This document shows, piece after piece, positions 1-8,081 of a stretch of 64,000 nucleotides of DNA. The DNA comes from CAVPMN01 sp963706425 (GTDB lineage: Bacteria > Actinomycetota > Acidimicrobiia > Acidimicrobiales > Acidimicrobilacustridaceae): positions 1,736,001 to 1,800,000 of the forward strand of contig CAVPMN010000020.1 of assembly GCA_963706425.1 (NCBI GenBank), given 5' to 3'. Position numbers and translations under genes: made by a program. The notes under the pieces are model-generated. The model was not told the origin of the DNA, made no database searches, and was given only the letters and a program-made list of their open reading frames with translations. Position 1 is the first letter of the stretch; the number at the start of each line of letters is the position of its first letter.

Positions 1-1
1 G

Positions 2-448
2 GCGGTCGTCCGCACCCCTGCGGGTCCGTTCGCCGTGGTGATCTCGTGGGAGGTCTTCTTCACCAACCGGGCGCGAGACGGTGTGCTGGCCGGCGGCGAG
101 GCCCTGCTCAACCCCACCAACGGGTCGTCCTACTGGCTCACCCAGGTGCAGACCCAGCAGGTGGCGTCGTCGCGCTTGCGCGCCATCGAGACCGGTCGCT
201 GGCTGCTGCAGGCCGCGCCCACCGGGTTCAGCGGTGTGATCGACCCCGACGGCGCGCTGCTCGTGCGCTCCGACATCAGCGAACGCTGGGTGCACCAGGG
301 CGAGATCGAGCTGCGCACCGGCGACACGATCGCTGCAGTGGCCGGTCCGACGCCTGTGGTGGTGTTGGCCGTCGCCGTGCTCATCGGGGCGCAGGTGCTC
401 CAGCGGCGACGACGGTCAGAGCGCGACCTCGCGCGTGAGGGCGAGTGA
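2..448 (+). CDS. lnt: Apolipoprotein N-acyltransferase, C-terminal part (partial at window edge)
   Basis: The last 148 codons of a protein that starts before the window. It matches the C-terminal nitrilase-like domain of Lnt, which N-acylates lipoproteins at the outer face of the inner membrane. Typical features are the LLNPTNGSSYW stretch, the SRLRAIETGRWLLQAAPTG segment and one final membrane helix at about fragment residues 117-132 followed by RRRR. The position of the Lnt nucleophile (ICYE in E. coli) reads ISWE here, fragment residues 14-17, so the Cys is a Ser. The 3' end overlaps the convergent ABC-F gene by 33 bases. The family is fairly secure; activity is not. Confidence 0.8.
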   Translation, partial: AVVRTPAGPFAVVISWEVFFTNRARDGVLAGGEALLNPTNGSSYWLTQVQTQQVASSRLRAIETGRWLLQAAPTGFSGVIDPDGALLVRSDISERWVHQGEIELRTGDTIAAVAGPTPVVVLAVAVLIGAQVLQRRRRSERDLAREGE

Positions 449-2017
449 TTCGAGAAACCGCCGGTCGTGCGACACCACGATGAGCGTGCCGTCGTAGCCG
501 GCCAACGCCTGCTCGAGCTGCTCGATGGCCTCGATGTCGAGATGGTTGGTGGGCTCGTCGAGCACCAGGCAGTTGACGCCTTCGGCCATCAGCACCGCCA
601 GCACCGCCCGGCTGCGCTCACCGGGTGACAGCTCCGAGCCGGTGCGGGCGACGTGGTCGGCACCGAGGCCGAACTTGGCCAGCAACGAGCGGGTCTCGCT
701 GCGCGACAGGCCCGTGCGCTCCTGCACCACGGTGGCGACCGATCGATCGCCGTCGAATGCGGTGCGGGCCTGGTCCATCTCGCCGACGACCACGCCCGGC
801 CCCAGACGACGGGTGCCCGCCGAGAGCGGCACGCTCCCCAGCAACGCTCCGAGCAACGTGCTCTTGCCGCTGCCGTTGGGGCCCACCACCGCCACACGGT
901 CACGCCAGTTGATCTCGAGATCGAGGGGGCCGAGCGTGAACGCGCCGCGCTCCACGACGGCGTCGTCGAGCCGGGCGACCACATCTCCGCTGCGCTCGGT
1001 CGCCGCCAGCGACAGGTCGAGCTGCCACCCTTCCCACGGCTTGTCGACCACCTCGAGTCGCTCGAGGCGGCGCTCGGTGGTGCGTGCCTTCGACGCCTGC
1101 TTCTCGCTGCGCGCGATCTTGGCCCGGCGCACGTTCTTGTCGGGCTCGCCCGATGTCTTGGCCTTGCGCACCCCCTTGTCCGCCCACGAGTCCTGGGTGC
1201 GCTGGCGTTCGCGCAACCGGTCGCGCTCGGCCACATAGGTGCGATGCGCGTCGTACTGCTGGGCGCGCGACAGCTCGCGAGCGGCGACGTAGTCGGTCCA
1301 GTTCCCGGCGAACTCGCGCAACGTGTGGCTGTGCCCGTCGAGCTCGGCGATGCGGTCGACCGTGCGGTCGAGGAAGACCCGATCGTGCGAGACGATCACC
1401 ATGGCGCCGCCATAGGCAGCAACGAACGCCTCGAGTCGGTCGAGCCCGGCGAAGTCGAGGTTGTTGGTGGGCTCGTCGAGCAACAGCACGTCGAACCGAG
1501 ACAGCAACACCGCAGCCAGCGCGGCGCGTGCGAACTCGCCGCCGGACAGGGTCTCCATCGACTGGTCGAACCGGCCGGCCGGCAGACCGACCTCGTCGCA
1601 CACCGCCCCAGCGCGTGAGGCCAGGTCGTCGCCGCCGAGCGCCAGGAAGTGCTCGAGGGCCTCGGCGTGGGCCTCGATGGTGCTGGCCTCGCCCGTGATC
1701 TGCTCGGCCCGCGCGTCGAGCTCGGCGGTCGCCGCGGCCACGCCGGTGCGCCGCTCCAAGTAGGCCCACAACGTCTCCCCGGGCCGGGCGTCGACCTCCT
1801 GGGGGAGGTAGCCGACGGTGAGCGCGACCGGTGCTCGCACGACGTCACCGCCGTCGGCCGGTCGGTCGAGCCCGGCGAGCATCCGCAGCAGCGTCGACTT
1901 GCCCGCGCCGTTGGGTCCGACCACCCCGACCCGATCGGTGCCGTCGACGCTCAGATCGACCCTGTCGAGCACGACCTGGCCACCGAAGCTGTGCGACAGC
2001 GCGCGGGCTCGCAGCAC
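416..2017 (-). CDS. ABC-F family ATP-binding protein (duplicated ATPase)
   Basis: A 533-residue soluble protein with two ABC ATPase domains and no membrane segments, the ABC-F layout of translation factors and antibiotic-protection proteins acting at the ribosomal E site. The first Walker A is GPNGAGKST at residues 34-42 and a second, GPNGSGKST, lies in the C-terminal half. Signature motifs LSGGE and LSPGE and Walker B motifs ending DEPTNNLD and DEPTNHLD are all intact. A Lys/Arg-rich linker between the domains fits the P-site tRNA interaction motif. The GTG start follows dtd by two bases, so the genes are probably cotranscribed. Whether it is housekeeping (EttA/Uup-like) or a resistance factor cannot be told from sequence. 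Confidence 0.9.
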   Translation of the reverse strand: MLRARALSHSFGGQVVLDRVDLSVDGTDRVGVVGPNGAGKSTLLRMLAGLDRPADGGDVVRAPVALTVGYLPQEVDARPGETLWAYLERRTGVAAATAELDARAEQITGEASTIEAHAEALEHFLALGGDDLASRAGAVCDEVGLPAGRFDQSMETLSGGEFARAALAAVLLSRFDVLLLDEPTNNLDFAGLDRLEAFVAAYGGAMVIVSHDRVFLDRTVDRIAELDGHSHTLREFAGNWTDYVAARELSRAQQYDAHRTYVAERDRLRERQRTQDSWADKGVRKAKTSGEPDKNVRRAKIARSEKQASKARTTERRLERLEVVDKPWEGWQLDLSLAATERSGDVVARLDDAVVERGAFTLGPLDLEINWRDRVAVVGPNGSGKSTLLGALLGSVPLSAGTRRLGPGVVVGEMDQARTAFDGDRSVATVVQERTGLSRSETRSLLAKFGLGADHVARTGSELSPGERSRAVLAVLMAEGVNCLVLDEPTNHLDIEAIEQLEQALAGYDGTLIVVSHDRRFLESLALTREVAL

Positions 2018-2019
2018 CG

Positions 2020-2457
2020 TCAGACCTCGACCAGCAACGTGACCGGACCGTCGTTCACCAGGTCGACCTGCATGTCGGCGCCGAAACGCCCGGTCTGCAC
2101 CGACGCGCCGAGACCTCGTAAGGCCCCCACCACCTCGTCGACCAGCGGCTCGGCCTGCTCGGGACGGGCCGCGGCCACATAGGAGGGCCGGCGGCCCTTG
2201 CGGGTGTCGCCGTAGAGCGTGAACTGGCTGATCACCAGCAGCTCGCCACCCGTGTCGGCGACCGAGAGGTTCATCAAGCCGGCGTCGTCGGCCAGGATCC
2301 GCAGACCCCAGAGCTTCTGGGCCAACCTGGTCGCCGCCGCCTCGTCATCGTCGTGGGTGACGCCGACCAGCACGCACAGTCCGGCACCGATGGCGCCGAC
2401 CACCTCGGCTTCGACGGTCACCGACGCGCGGGTGACCCGTTGCACGAGCGCCCTCAT
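2020..2457 (-). CDS. dtd: D-aminoacyl-tRNA deacylase
   Basis: A 145-residue protein of normal Dtd length. Dtd hydrolyses D-amino acids (and glycine) mischarged on tRNA, recycling the tRNA in the cytoplasm. The two family signatures are present: SQFTLYGD around residue 80 and NDGPVT close to the C-terminus, which together form the chiral proofreading site. The start MRALVQRVTRASV is the standard family N-terminus. It lies between the SDR gene (10 bases upstream) and the ABC-F gene (2 bases downstream), consistent with one transcript. Confidence 0.95.
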   Translation of the reverse strand: MRALVQRVTRASVTVEAEVVGAIGAGLCVLVGVTHDDDEAAATRLAQKLWGLRILADDAGLMNLSVADTGGELLVISQFTLYGDTRKGRRPSYVAAARPEQAEPLVDEVVGALRGLGASVQTGRFGADMQVDLVNDGPVTLLVEV

Positions 2458-2467
2458 GCTTGCGACC

Positions 2468-3259
2468 TCATCGGAAGCGCTTGGTGACCTCGGAGGCGAC
2501 GCGTCGCTGCACGCCCATCGACAGCACGCGCATGGTCGACACCATCGCCTTGTTGTGCAGGCCGGGCACCTCGACGGCGTCGCCCCGAGCCGCTGCGTCG
2601 AGCCCGGCGCGGGCCACCTCGTCGGCCTCCTGCCACGCGAAGTCGGGCACGCCGATGCGATAGCCGCCCCGCTCCTGGAACTCGGTGCGCGTCAAACCCG
2701 GGCACAGCGCAGTGACCGTCACGCCCTTGCCCTTGAGCTCCTCGTGCAGCGACTGGCTCAGGCTGGTGACGTAGGCCTTGGTGGCGGCGTAGTTGGCGCC
2801 GAGCGGCGCGGGCTGGAACGACGCCACCGACGAGACGTTGAGGATGGCGCCACCGCCGGTGGTGGGCATGCGGCGAGCGGCGGCGTGGGACAGGCGGACC
2901 AGCGCCACGATGTTGACCCGGATCTCGGCCTCCTCGTCGTCGACCGGGATCTGACCGAACTCACCCTGGAAGCCGTAGCCGGCGTTGTTCACGAGCAGGT
3001 CGATGGGCTGCTCGACCGCCGCCACCCGCGCCTCGACCGTCGCCAGGTCGTGGGGATCGGCCAGGTCGGCCACCAGCACGTCGGCGGTCACCCCGAATCG
3101 GGCCGTGAGCTCGGCAGCCAGGGCGGCGAGGCGATCGGCGGAGCGGGCGACGACGACCACGTCGGTGCCCGAGGCGGCGAGCTGGCGGGCGAACGCCGCG
3201 CCGATACCGCTCGACGCGCCGGTGACCAGGGCACGACGCCAGGTGGGTTGGGGCGACAT
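2468..3259 (-). CDS. Short-chain dehydrogenase/reductase (SDR)
   Basis: A 263-residue classical SDR using NAD(P)H. The cofactor motif TGASSGIG is at residues 14-21, NNAG follows in the middle, and the catalytic Ser (NVSS) and YAATK motif are intact. ARSADRL after the second strand is typical of NADP-preferring enzymes. The C-terminal part resembles actinobacterial SDRs of unknown substrate. It is probably the first gene of the SDR-dtd-ABC-F unit and is divergent from the glycosyltransferase, sharing a 156-base intergenic region that holds a palindrome at 3378. The substrate is unknown. Confidence 0.88.
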   Translation of the reverse strand: MSPQPTWRRALVTGASSGIGAAFARQLAASGTDVVVVARSADRLAALAAELTARFGVTADVLVADLADPHDLATVEARVAAVEQPIDLLVNNAGYGFQGEFGQIPVDDEEAEIRVNIVALVRLSHAAARRMPTTGGGAILNVSSVASFQPAPLGANYAATKAYVTSLSQSLHEELKGKGVTVTALCPGLTRTEFQERGGYRIGVPDFAWQEADEVARAGLDAAARGDAVEVPGLHNKAMVSTMRVLSMGVQRRVASEVTKRFR

Positions 3260-3377
3260 GGGGGCTCTCCTGGGGCTACGGGGCAGAGGTCGGTCAGGGG
3301 GCGGTCAGGCTACCGTCAGGCCGCTCCGGGCCCCGGTTGTGACTTTGTGACCGTCGTCTCGGGACGCCGGCCTCTAC

Positions 3378-3393
3378 TTGACCGCCCGGTCAG
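3378..3393. promoter_or_regulatory. Palindromic operator candidate TGACCG-N2-CGGTCA
   Basis: TGACCG, two bases, CGGTCA: six-base arms in perfect inverted repeat. It lies 23 bases upstream of the glycosyltransferase start in the region shared with the divergent SDR gene. A longer version (16-base perfect palindrome) occurs at 44012. The size and symmetry suit a TetR-type dimeric repressor, which is an inference. Confidence 0.5.
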
Positions 3394-3415
3394 GGACGAT
3401 GAGACTCGGTGCCTT

Positions 3416-4786
3416 ATGCAACCAGAACGGGCCGCTGACGGCGACCTTCCGCTGTCGATCGCCTTTCTGGCCTACCGGGGCAAGCCGCACGTCGGTGGCC
3501 AAGGGGTCTACACGCGCCATCTCACCAAGGCGCTCACCGACATGGGCCACCACGTCGAGGTGCTGGGCGGCCAGCCCTACCCGGTGCTCGACGACCGGGT
3601 GCCGCTGGTCGAGCTGCCCAGCCTCGACATCTACAACGACTACTTCCCCATGCGGATGCCGGGGTTGTGGGAGCTGAAGACCCTGGGCGACTTCGTCGAG
3701 GTCACCGCCTTCTCGTTCGGCACCTTCCCCGAGCCGTTGGCCTTCAGCGTGCGCGCCCTGCAGCATCTGCGCCGGCGGGTCGCCGACTTCGACCTGGTGC
3801 AGGACAACCAGTGCCTCGGCTACGGCCTGCTCGGTATGGAGCGCCTCGGGCTGCCCGTGCTCGCCACCATCCACCACCCCATCACGGTCGACCGGCGGCT
3901 CGAGATGGAGCACGCCGAGACCCCCTGGCAGCGCTTCTCCAAGGCCCGTTGGTACGCCTTCACCAAGATGCAGACCCGGGTCGCCTCGCAGATGACCCGC
4001 GTGCTCACGGTGTCGCAGAACTCCAACAACGACATCCACGCCGACCACAAGGTCCCCCTCGAGCGCATGCACGTCGTGCCGGTGGGCGTCGACCAGGATC
4101 TCTTCAGGCCCTTGCCCGACGTCACCCCGATCCCGGGCCGGCTCATCACCACCGCCAGCGCCGACGTCACCATGAAGGGCCTGCGCTACCTGCTCGAGGC
4201 GCTGGCCAAGCTGCGCACCGAGCGCCACGTCGAGCTGGTCGTCATCGGCCGGCTCAAGGAGGGTGGCCCGTCGGCCCGCATCATCGACGAGCTCGGCCTT
4301 CGCGAGTCGGTCACGTTCGTCACCGGCGTGCCCGAGGAGCGCATCATCGAGCTCTACTCCGAGGCCCAGGTGGCGGTGGTGCCGTCGCTCTACGAGGGGT
4401 TCTCGCTGCCCGCCATCGAGGCCATGAGCTGCGGGGTTCCGCTCGTCGCCACCACGGGTGGCGCCCTCCCCGAGGTGGTCGGCACCGACGGCGACACCGC
4501 CCTGTGCGTGCCCCCGGGCAACAGCGAGGCCCTGGCCGCCAAGATCCGCGAAGCCCTCGACACGCCCGACCTGCGATCGACCGTCGGCGCTCGCGGCCGC
4601 CAGCGGGTCATCGACCGCTGGACGTGGCGCCACACCGCCGTGGGCACCGTCGAGCAGTACCGGGCCCTGCTGGCCGAGACGCCCCACATCCAGGCCCGCC
4701 GGGCCGGCGGCGCCGCCGCGGCCCCCCGCTACCGCCGGGCCCGGGCCAATCGCACGGGCACCCCGACCGCGGGCACAGGTCGCTAG
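3416..4786 (+). CDS. Glycosyltransferase family 4 (GT-B fold)
   Basis: 456 residues from the ATG at 3416; the open frame continues far upstream but there it is only antisense to the SDR gene. The protein has the GT-B two-domain plan: an N-terminal glycine-rich segment (GGQGVYTRHL near residue 28) and a C-terminal nucleotide-sugar domain with EGFSLPAIEAMSCGVP, the retaining E-x7-E motif. The tail is Ala/Arg/Thr-rich and probably disordered. It starts a tight unit with a methyltransferase (3 bases downstream) and a QW-motif barrel protein. A role in making a glycosylated cell-envelope lipid or glycan is likely, but neither donor nor acceptor can be read from sequence. Confidence 0.88.
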   Translation: MQPERAADGDLPLSIAFLAYRGKPHVGGQGVYTRHLTKALTDMGHHVEVLGGQPYPVLDDRVPLVELPSLDIYNDYFPMRMPGLWELKTLGDFVEVTAFSFGTFPEPLAFSVRALQHLRRRVADFDLVQDNQCLGYGLLGMERLGLPVLATIHHPITVDRRLEMEHAETPWQRFSKARWYAFTKMQTRVASQMTRVLTVSQNSNNDIHADHKVPLERMHVVPVGVDQDLFRPLPDVTPIPGRLITTASADVTMKGLRYLLEALAKLRTERHVELVVIGRLKEGGPSARIIDELGLRESVTFVTGVPEERIIELYSEAQVAVVPSLYEGFSLPAIEAMSCGVPLVATTGGALPEVVGTDGDTALCVPPGNSEALAAKIREALDTPDLRSTVGARGRQRVIDRWTWRHTAVGTVEQYRALLAETPHIQARRAGGAAAAPRYRRARANRTGTPTAGTGR

Positions 4787-4789
4787 CCG

Positions 4790-5557
4790 ATGCTCACCGT
4801 CGACTACGACCGGCTGGGCCTGCGCGCGGGAGATCTCCTGCTCGACCTGGGCTGCGGCTTCGGTCGACACGCCTTCGAGGGCCTGCGCCGCGGCGCCAGG
4901 GTGGTGGCCTGCGACATGGCCGTTCCCGAGCTCGAGCAGGTGCGGGCGCTGTTCGAGGCCATGCGCGACGCCGGCGAGGCGCCGCCCGACGGCATGTCCG
5001 TGGCGCTCAACGGCGACGCCACCCGGCTCCCGTTCCCCGACGGCACCTTCGACCGCATCATCGCCTCCGAGGTGATGGAGCACATCCCCGACGATCTGGC
5101 CGCCCTCACCGAGTTGGTGCGGGTGCTGCGCCCCGGTGGCGTCATCGCCATCACCATCCCGGCCCAACTGCCTGAGAAGGTCTGCTGGATGCTGTCCGAC
5201 GAGTACTACGCGCCGAAGGCCGAGGGTGGCCACGTGCGCATCTACTCCGAGGGTGAGATGAAGGCCAAGATGACCGGCGCCGGCCTGGCCCCCACCGACT
5301 CGCATCGGGCCCACGCGCTGCACACGCCCTACTGGTGGCTCAAGTGCGCGGTCGGCCCCCGCAACGACGACTTCCCGCTGGTGAAGCTCTACAACAAGGT
5401 GCTCGTGTGGGACATCGCCGAGCGCCCAGCGGTCACCCGCATCACCGAACAGGTCCTCAACCCGGTGCTCGGCAAGAGCCTCGTGGTCTACGCAACCAAG
5501 CCGGTCCTGCGGACCGACGCCCTCAACGATCGGGAGGTCGCACGTGTCGGTGCCTGA
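4790..5557 (+). CDS. Class I SAM-dependent methyltransferase (type 11)
   Basis: 255 residues. Motif I is LLDLGCGFGRHAFE at about residues 17-30, the acidic loop after strand 2 is CDMAVPE, and the post-motif stretch FDRIIASEVMEHIPDD with VLRPGGVIAITIP is typical of the Methyltransf_11 family. It is sandwiched between the glycosyltransferase and the barrel protein with a 3-base gap and a 14-base overlap, so it probably methylates the product of this pathway or an intermediate. The exact acceptor atom cannot be inferred. Confidence 0.88.
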   Translation: MLTVDYDRLGLRAGDLLLDLGCGFGRHAFEGLRRGARVVACDMAVPELEQVRALFEAMRDAGEAPPDGMSVALNGDATRLPFPDGTFDRIIASEVMEHIPDDLAALTELVRVLRPGGVIAITIPAQLPEKVCWMLSDEYYAPKAEGGHVRIYSEGEMKAKMTGAGLAPTDSHRAHALHTPYWWLKCAVGPRNDDFPLVKLYNKVLVWDIAERPAVTRITEQVLNPVLGKSLVVYATKPVLRTDALNDREVARVGA

Positions 5558-6623
5558 AGTTCCTGGCATCCTCTCGGCCGCTGAGACGCAGGCCACCGTC
5601 GACGCCATCGCCGACTGGCAGCTGCCCGACGGCATGGTGCCGTGGTTTCCCGGTGGCCACGCCGATCCGTGGAACCACGTCGAGGCCGCCATGGCCCTGG
5701 CGCTCGGCGGTCGCCGCACCGAGGCCGAGCGGGCCTTCGACTGGCTGCGATCGAAGCAGCGGCCCGACGGGTCGTGGCACCAGTACTACCTGGCCGACTC
5801 CATCGAGCAGGACAAGCTCGACGCCAACACCATCGCCTACGTGGCCACCGGTGTGTGGCACCACTGGCTGCTCTTCGGCGACCGCGGCTTCGTCGAGTCG
5901 TTCTGGCCGTCGGTCGAGGCGGCCATCGACTTCGTGCTCGACCTGCAGACACCCCGAGGCGAGATCCTCTGGGCCCGTCACGCCGACGGCACGCCGTGGT
6001 CGTTCGCCCTGCTCACCGGCAGCTCGAGCATGTGCCACAGCCTGCGCTGCGCCATCGCCATCGCCGAGCTGCTCGGCCACGAGCGCCCCGACTGGGAGCT
6101 GAGCGCCGGGCGGCTCGCCGACACCATCAAGGGCCACGTGCGGGGCGACCTGCCCGATGCCTTCGCCCCCAAGCACCGCTGGGCCATGGACTGGTACTAC
6201 CCCGTGCTCGCCGGCGTGCTCGACGGCGACGAAGGCCGCGAGCGGCTCGACTCCCGTCGCGACACGTTCTTCGTCGACGGCCTGGGCGTGCGCTGCGTGA
6301 GCGATCGACCCTGGATCACCGCGGCCGAGACGTGCGAGTGCCTGCTCGCCTACCTGTCGATCGGCCATCGCGACCTGGCGCTCACGCTGTTCGAATGGGC
6401 GCAGGGCCTGCGCGCCGACGACGGCCACTACTGGACCGGCATCGTGTTCCCCGAGATGGTGCACTTCCCCGGCAACGAGAAGACCACCTACACGGCGGCG
6501 TCGATCGTCTTGGCGGCCGACGCCCTGTCGGGCACCAGCCCCGCCGCCGCGCTGTTCGTCGACCACGACGCGCTGCCCGCTCTCATGAGCACGGCCGACG
6601 TGGCCGACCCCTCGCGCGACTAG
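5544..6623 (+). CDS. QW-motif alpha/alpha-barrel protein (prenyltransferase or terpene-cyclase-like fold)
   Basis: A 359-residue predicted cytoplasmic protein made of repeated helical hairpins. The segment KQRPDGSWHQYY (about residues 66-77) matches the QW motif of squalene/hopene cyclase-type repeats, and DGHYWTG near residue 293 looks like a degenerate second copy. Such proteins are often annotated prenyltransferase, though the six-hairpin fold also occurs in glycosidases. The GTG start at 5544 has a strong Shine-Dalgarno sequence (GGGAGG, 5532-5537) inside the end of the methyltransferase gene, giving a 14-base overlap. Its tie to a glycosyltransferase and methyltransferase is suggestive, but the reaction is unknown. 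Confidence 0.75.
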   Translation: MSVPEVPGILSAAETQATVDAIADWQLPDGMVPWFPGGHADPWNHVEAAMALALGGRRTEAERAFDWLRSKQRPDGSWHQYYLADSIEQDKLDANTIAYVATGVWHHWLLFGDRGFVESFWPSVEAAIDFVLDLQTPRGEILWARHADGTPWSFALLTGSSSMCHSLRCAIAIAELLGHERPDWELSAGRLADTIKGHVRGDLPDAFAPKHRWAMDWYYPVLAGVLDGDEGRERLDSRRDTFFVDGLGVRCVSDRPWITAAETCECLLAYLSIGHRDLALTLFEWAQGLRADDGHYWTGIVFPEMVHFPGNEKTTYTAASIVLAADALSGTSPAAALFVDHDALPALMSTADVADPSRD

Positions 6624-6673
6624 TCCGTCGGGCACCACCGGCCGGCCCCTGTGAACAGGTCCCGGCTTTGCCT

Positions 6674-6724
6674 CGAACTGTTCACCGAGAACGCCGTTTT
6701 CCGACCTCCTAGGTGAACAGTTCG
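6674..6724. terminator. Inverted repeat between convergent genes (13-base perfect arms)
   Basis: Arms 6674-6686 and 6712-6724 (CGAACTGTTCACC and its exact complement) enclose a 25-base loop. A further partial copy of the arm (TGTGAACAG) sits just upstream near 6650. It lies between the 3' ends of two convergent genes, so a bidirectional transcript end is the simplest reading. There is no T tract. Confidence 0.5.
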
Positions 6725-6790
6725 GAGTGATTTGGAGTGACGCATCGCCCGGACCGAGCGACGTGCGCTCGGGCCCGGCACGAGCTGCGA

Positions 6791-7424
6791 CTAACAGCCT
6801 TCGGCCACTCGGCGCAGGACGCGCAGCGAGCCGACGGCGCGCTCCTCGACGAACGCGCCGCTGTCGAGGGCACGCGTGTAGATCTCGTACGGCGGGCGAC
6901 CGCCGTCGGCGGGATCGGGGAACACGTCGTGGATCACCAGCAGGCCGCCCGACTCGACGTGAGGCACCCACGTCTCGTAGTCGCGGTGCGCGGGCTCGGT
7001 GCCGTGGCCACCGTCGATGAACAGCAGCGCCAGCGGCGTGCGCCAGTGACGACCGACGGTGGGCGAGTCGCCCACGACCGCCACCACCGAGCCTTCGAGA
7101 CCGGCGTCGTGGATCGTGCGGCGGAACACCGGCAACGTGTCGATGCGGCCGACCGCCGGGTCGACCAGATCGGGTTCGTGCCACTCCCAGCCGGGCTGGT
7201 TCTCCTCCGAGCCGCGGTGGTGGTCGAGCGCGAACAGCACCGTGTCGCGTTCCTGCGCAGCGGCGCCGAGGTAGATCGCGGACTTGCCGCAGTAGCTACC
7301 GATCTCGAGCATCGGCGAACCACCCGACGCCGACCAGCAACCCGGCTTCGTGCAGCGCCAATCCCTCGTCGGGCGGCATGAACCCGCGCGCTGACTCGGC
7401 GAAGGTTCGCAGGTCTGCTCGCAC
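6791..7424 (-). CDS. Class I SAM-dependent methyltransferase (Methyltransf_24 type), one frameshift
   Basis: The main frame carries LEIGSYCGKSAIYLG (SAM motif I), FALDHHRGSEENQPGW, and LLFIDGGHG with LLVIHDVFPDP, typical of the Methyltransf_24/cephalosporin-hydroxylase-like group. The first about 35 residues lie in another frame (FMPPDEGLALHEAGLLVGVG) and run into motif I if one G of the GGG near 7320 is removed, giving 210 residues from the GTG at 7424. This start lies 22 bases after the GtrA gene. The shift is probably a sequencing insertion. With GtrA it may belong to the same envelope-sugar locus; the substrate is unknown. Confidence 0.78.
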
Positions 7425-7445
7425 GGCGGTCGGAGGTTCGAACCG

Positions 7446-7973
7446 TCAGGCCGGCGTGGTGGACTCGAGGTCCTCTTCGACAGCGCTGTGATGGTGCTTG
7501 CCGAACATGAACGCGTCGAGCACGAAGAACTTCACGATCCACAGCACACCGAAGGCGAAGAGGTTCGCCAGGTTCGGCACCAACTTCTGGATGAACGTGC
7601 GGTCGGCCGGCGGGATGTCGACGATGCCCGTGATGTGGGTGGCCACCCACACGGCACCGGTGGACAGGATGAGCCCGGCGAACGCGAACCCCCAGAACGG
7701 CAGCACCTCTTTGGTGAGGTGGCTCTTGCCGGTCTTGCCCCACACCCACGCGCGGGTGAGGTAGTAGGCGGGCACCGCGCTGATCGAGACGGCCAGCACG
7801 TTGGAGATGGCGGGGCTGAGATGCAGCACCGCACTGAAGATCACCAGCAGGCCCTGGCCGATGACCACGTTGATCATGGAGACCGCCGAGTACTTCAACC
7901 CGTGGGTGCGAACCTTCTGCAGTGCCCCCTGGAGTGCGGTGGGCGTGGCTGCGGGGGTATCCAATGCGGTCAT
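7446..7973 (-). CDS. GtrA family membrane protein
   Basis: A 175-residue GtrA-like protein with four predicted membrane helices (about residues 28-48, 56-75, 90-110 and 133-155). GtrA proteins help move polyprenyl-linked sugars across the membrane or modify surface polysaccharide. Family hallmarks are KYSAVSMINVVIGQGLLVIF near the start and AYYLTRAWVWG after helix 2. The C-terminal tail is hydrophilic (HHHSAVEEDLES). The neighbouring methyltransferase, glycosyltransferase and glycosidase support a glycan role. Confidence 0.88.
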   Translation of the reverse strand: MTALDTPAATPTALQGALQKVRTHGLKYSAVSMINVVIGQGLLVIFSAVLHLSPAISNVLAVSISAVPAYYLTRAWVWGKTGKSHLTKEVLPFWGFAFAGLILSTGAVWVATHITGIVDIPPADRTFIQKLVPNLANLFAFGVLWIVKFFVLDAFMFGKHHHSAVEEDLESTTPA

Positions 7974-8081
7974 TCCGGGTGAGGCTACTTCTCGTGAGGG
8001 AGCACGGACCGAGGCGCGGCCGGGAGGGAGTCCGCCGGCGGGGGGCCGAGGTCGAGGACCAGGGTCGAGGAACGTTCGATC

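Noticed and set aside
2219..3415. Open frame upstream of the GT4 gene giving an 855-residue protein
   Set aside because: The upstream 399 codons are antisense to the dtd and SDR genes and look unlike protein; the ATG at 3416 gives a normal GT4.
3374..5719. Long open frame on the minus strand (781 codons)
   Set aside because: Antisense to three well-supported plus-strand genes; high GC leaves such frames open. The same applies to 30339-32717 on the plus strand opposite glnD.
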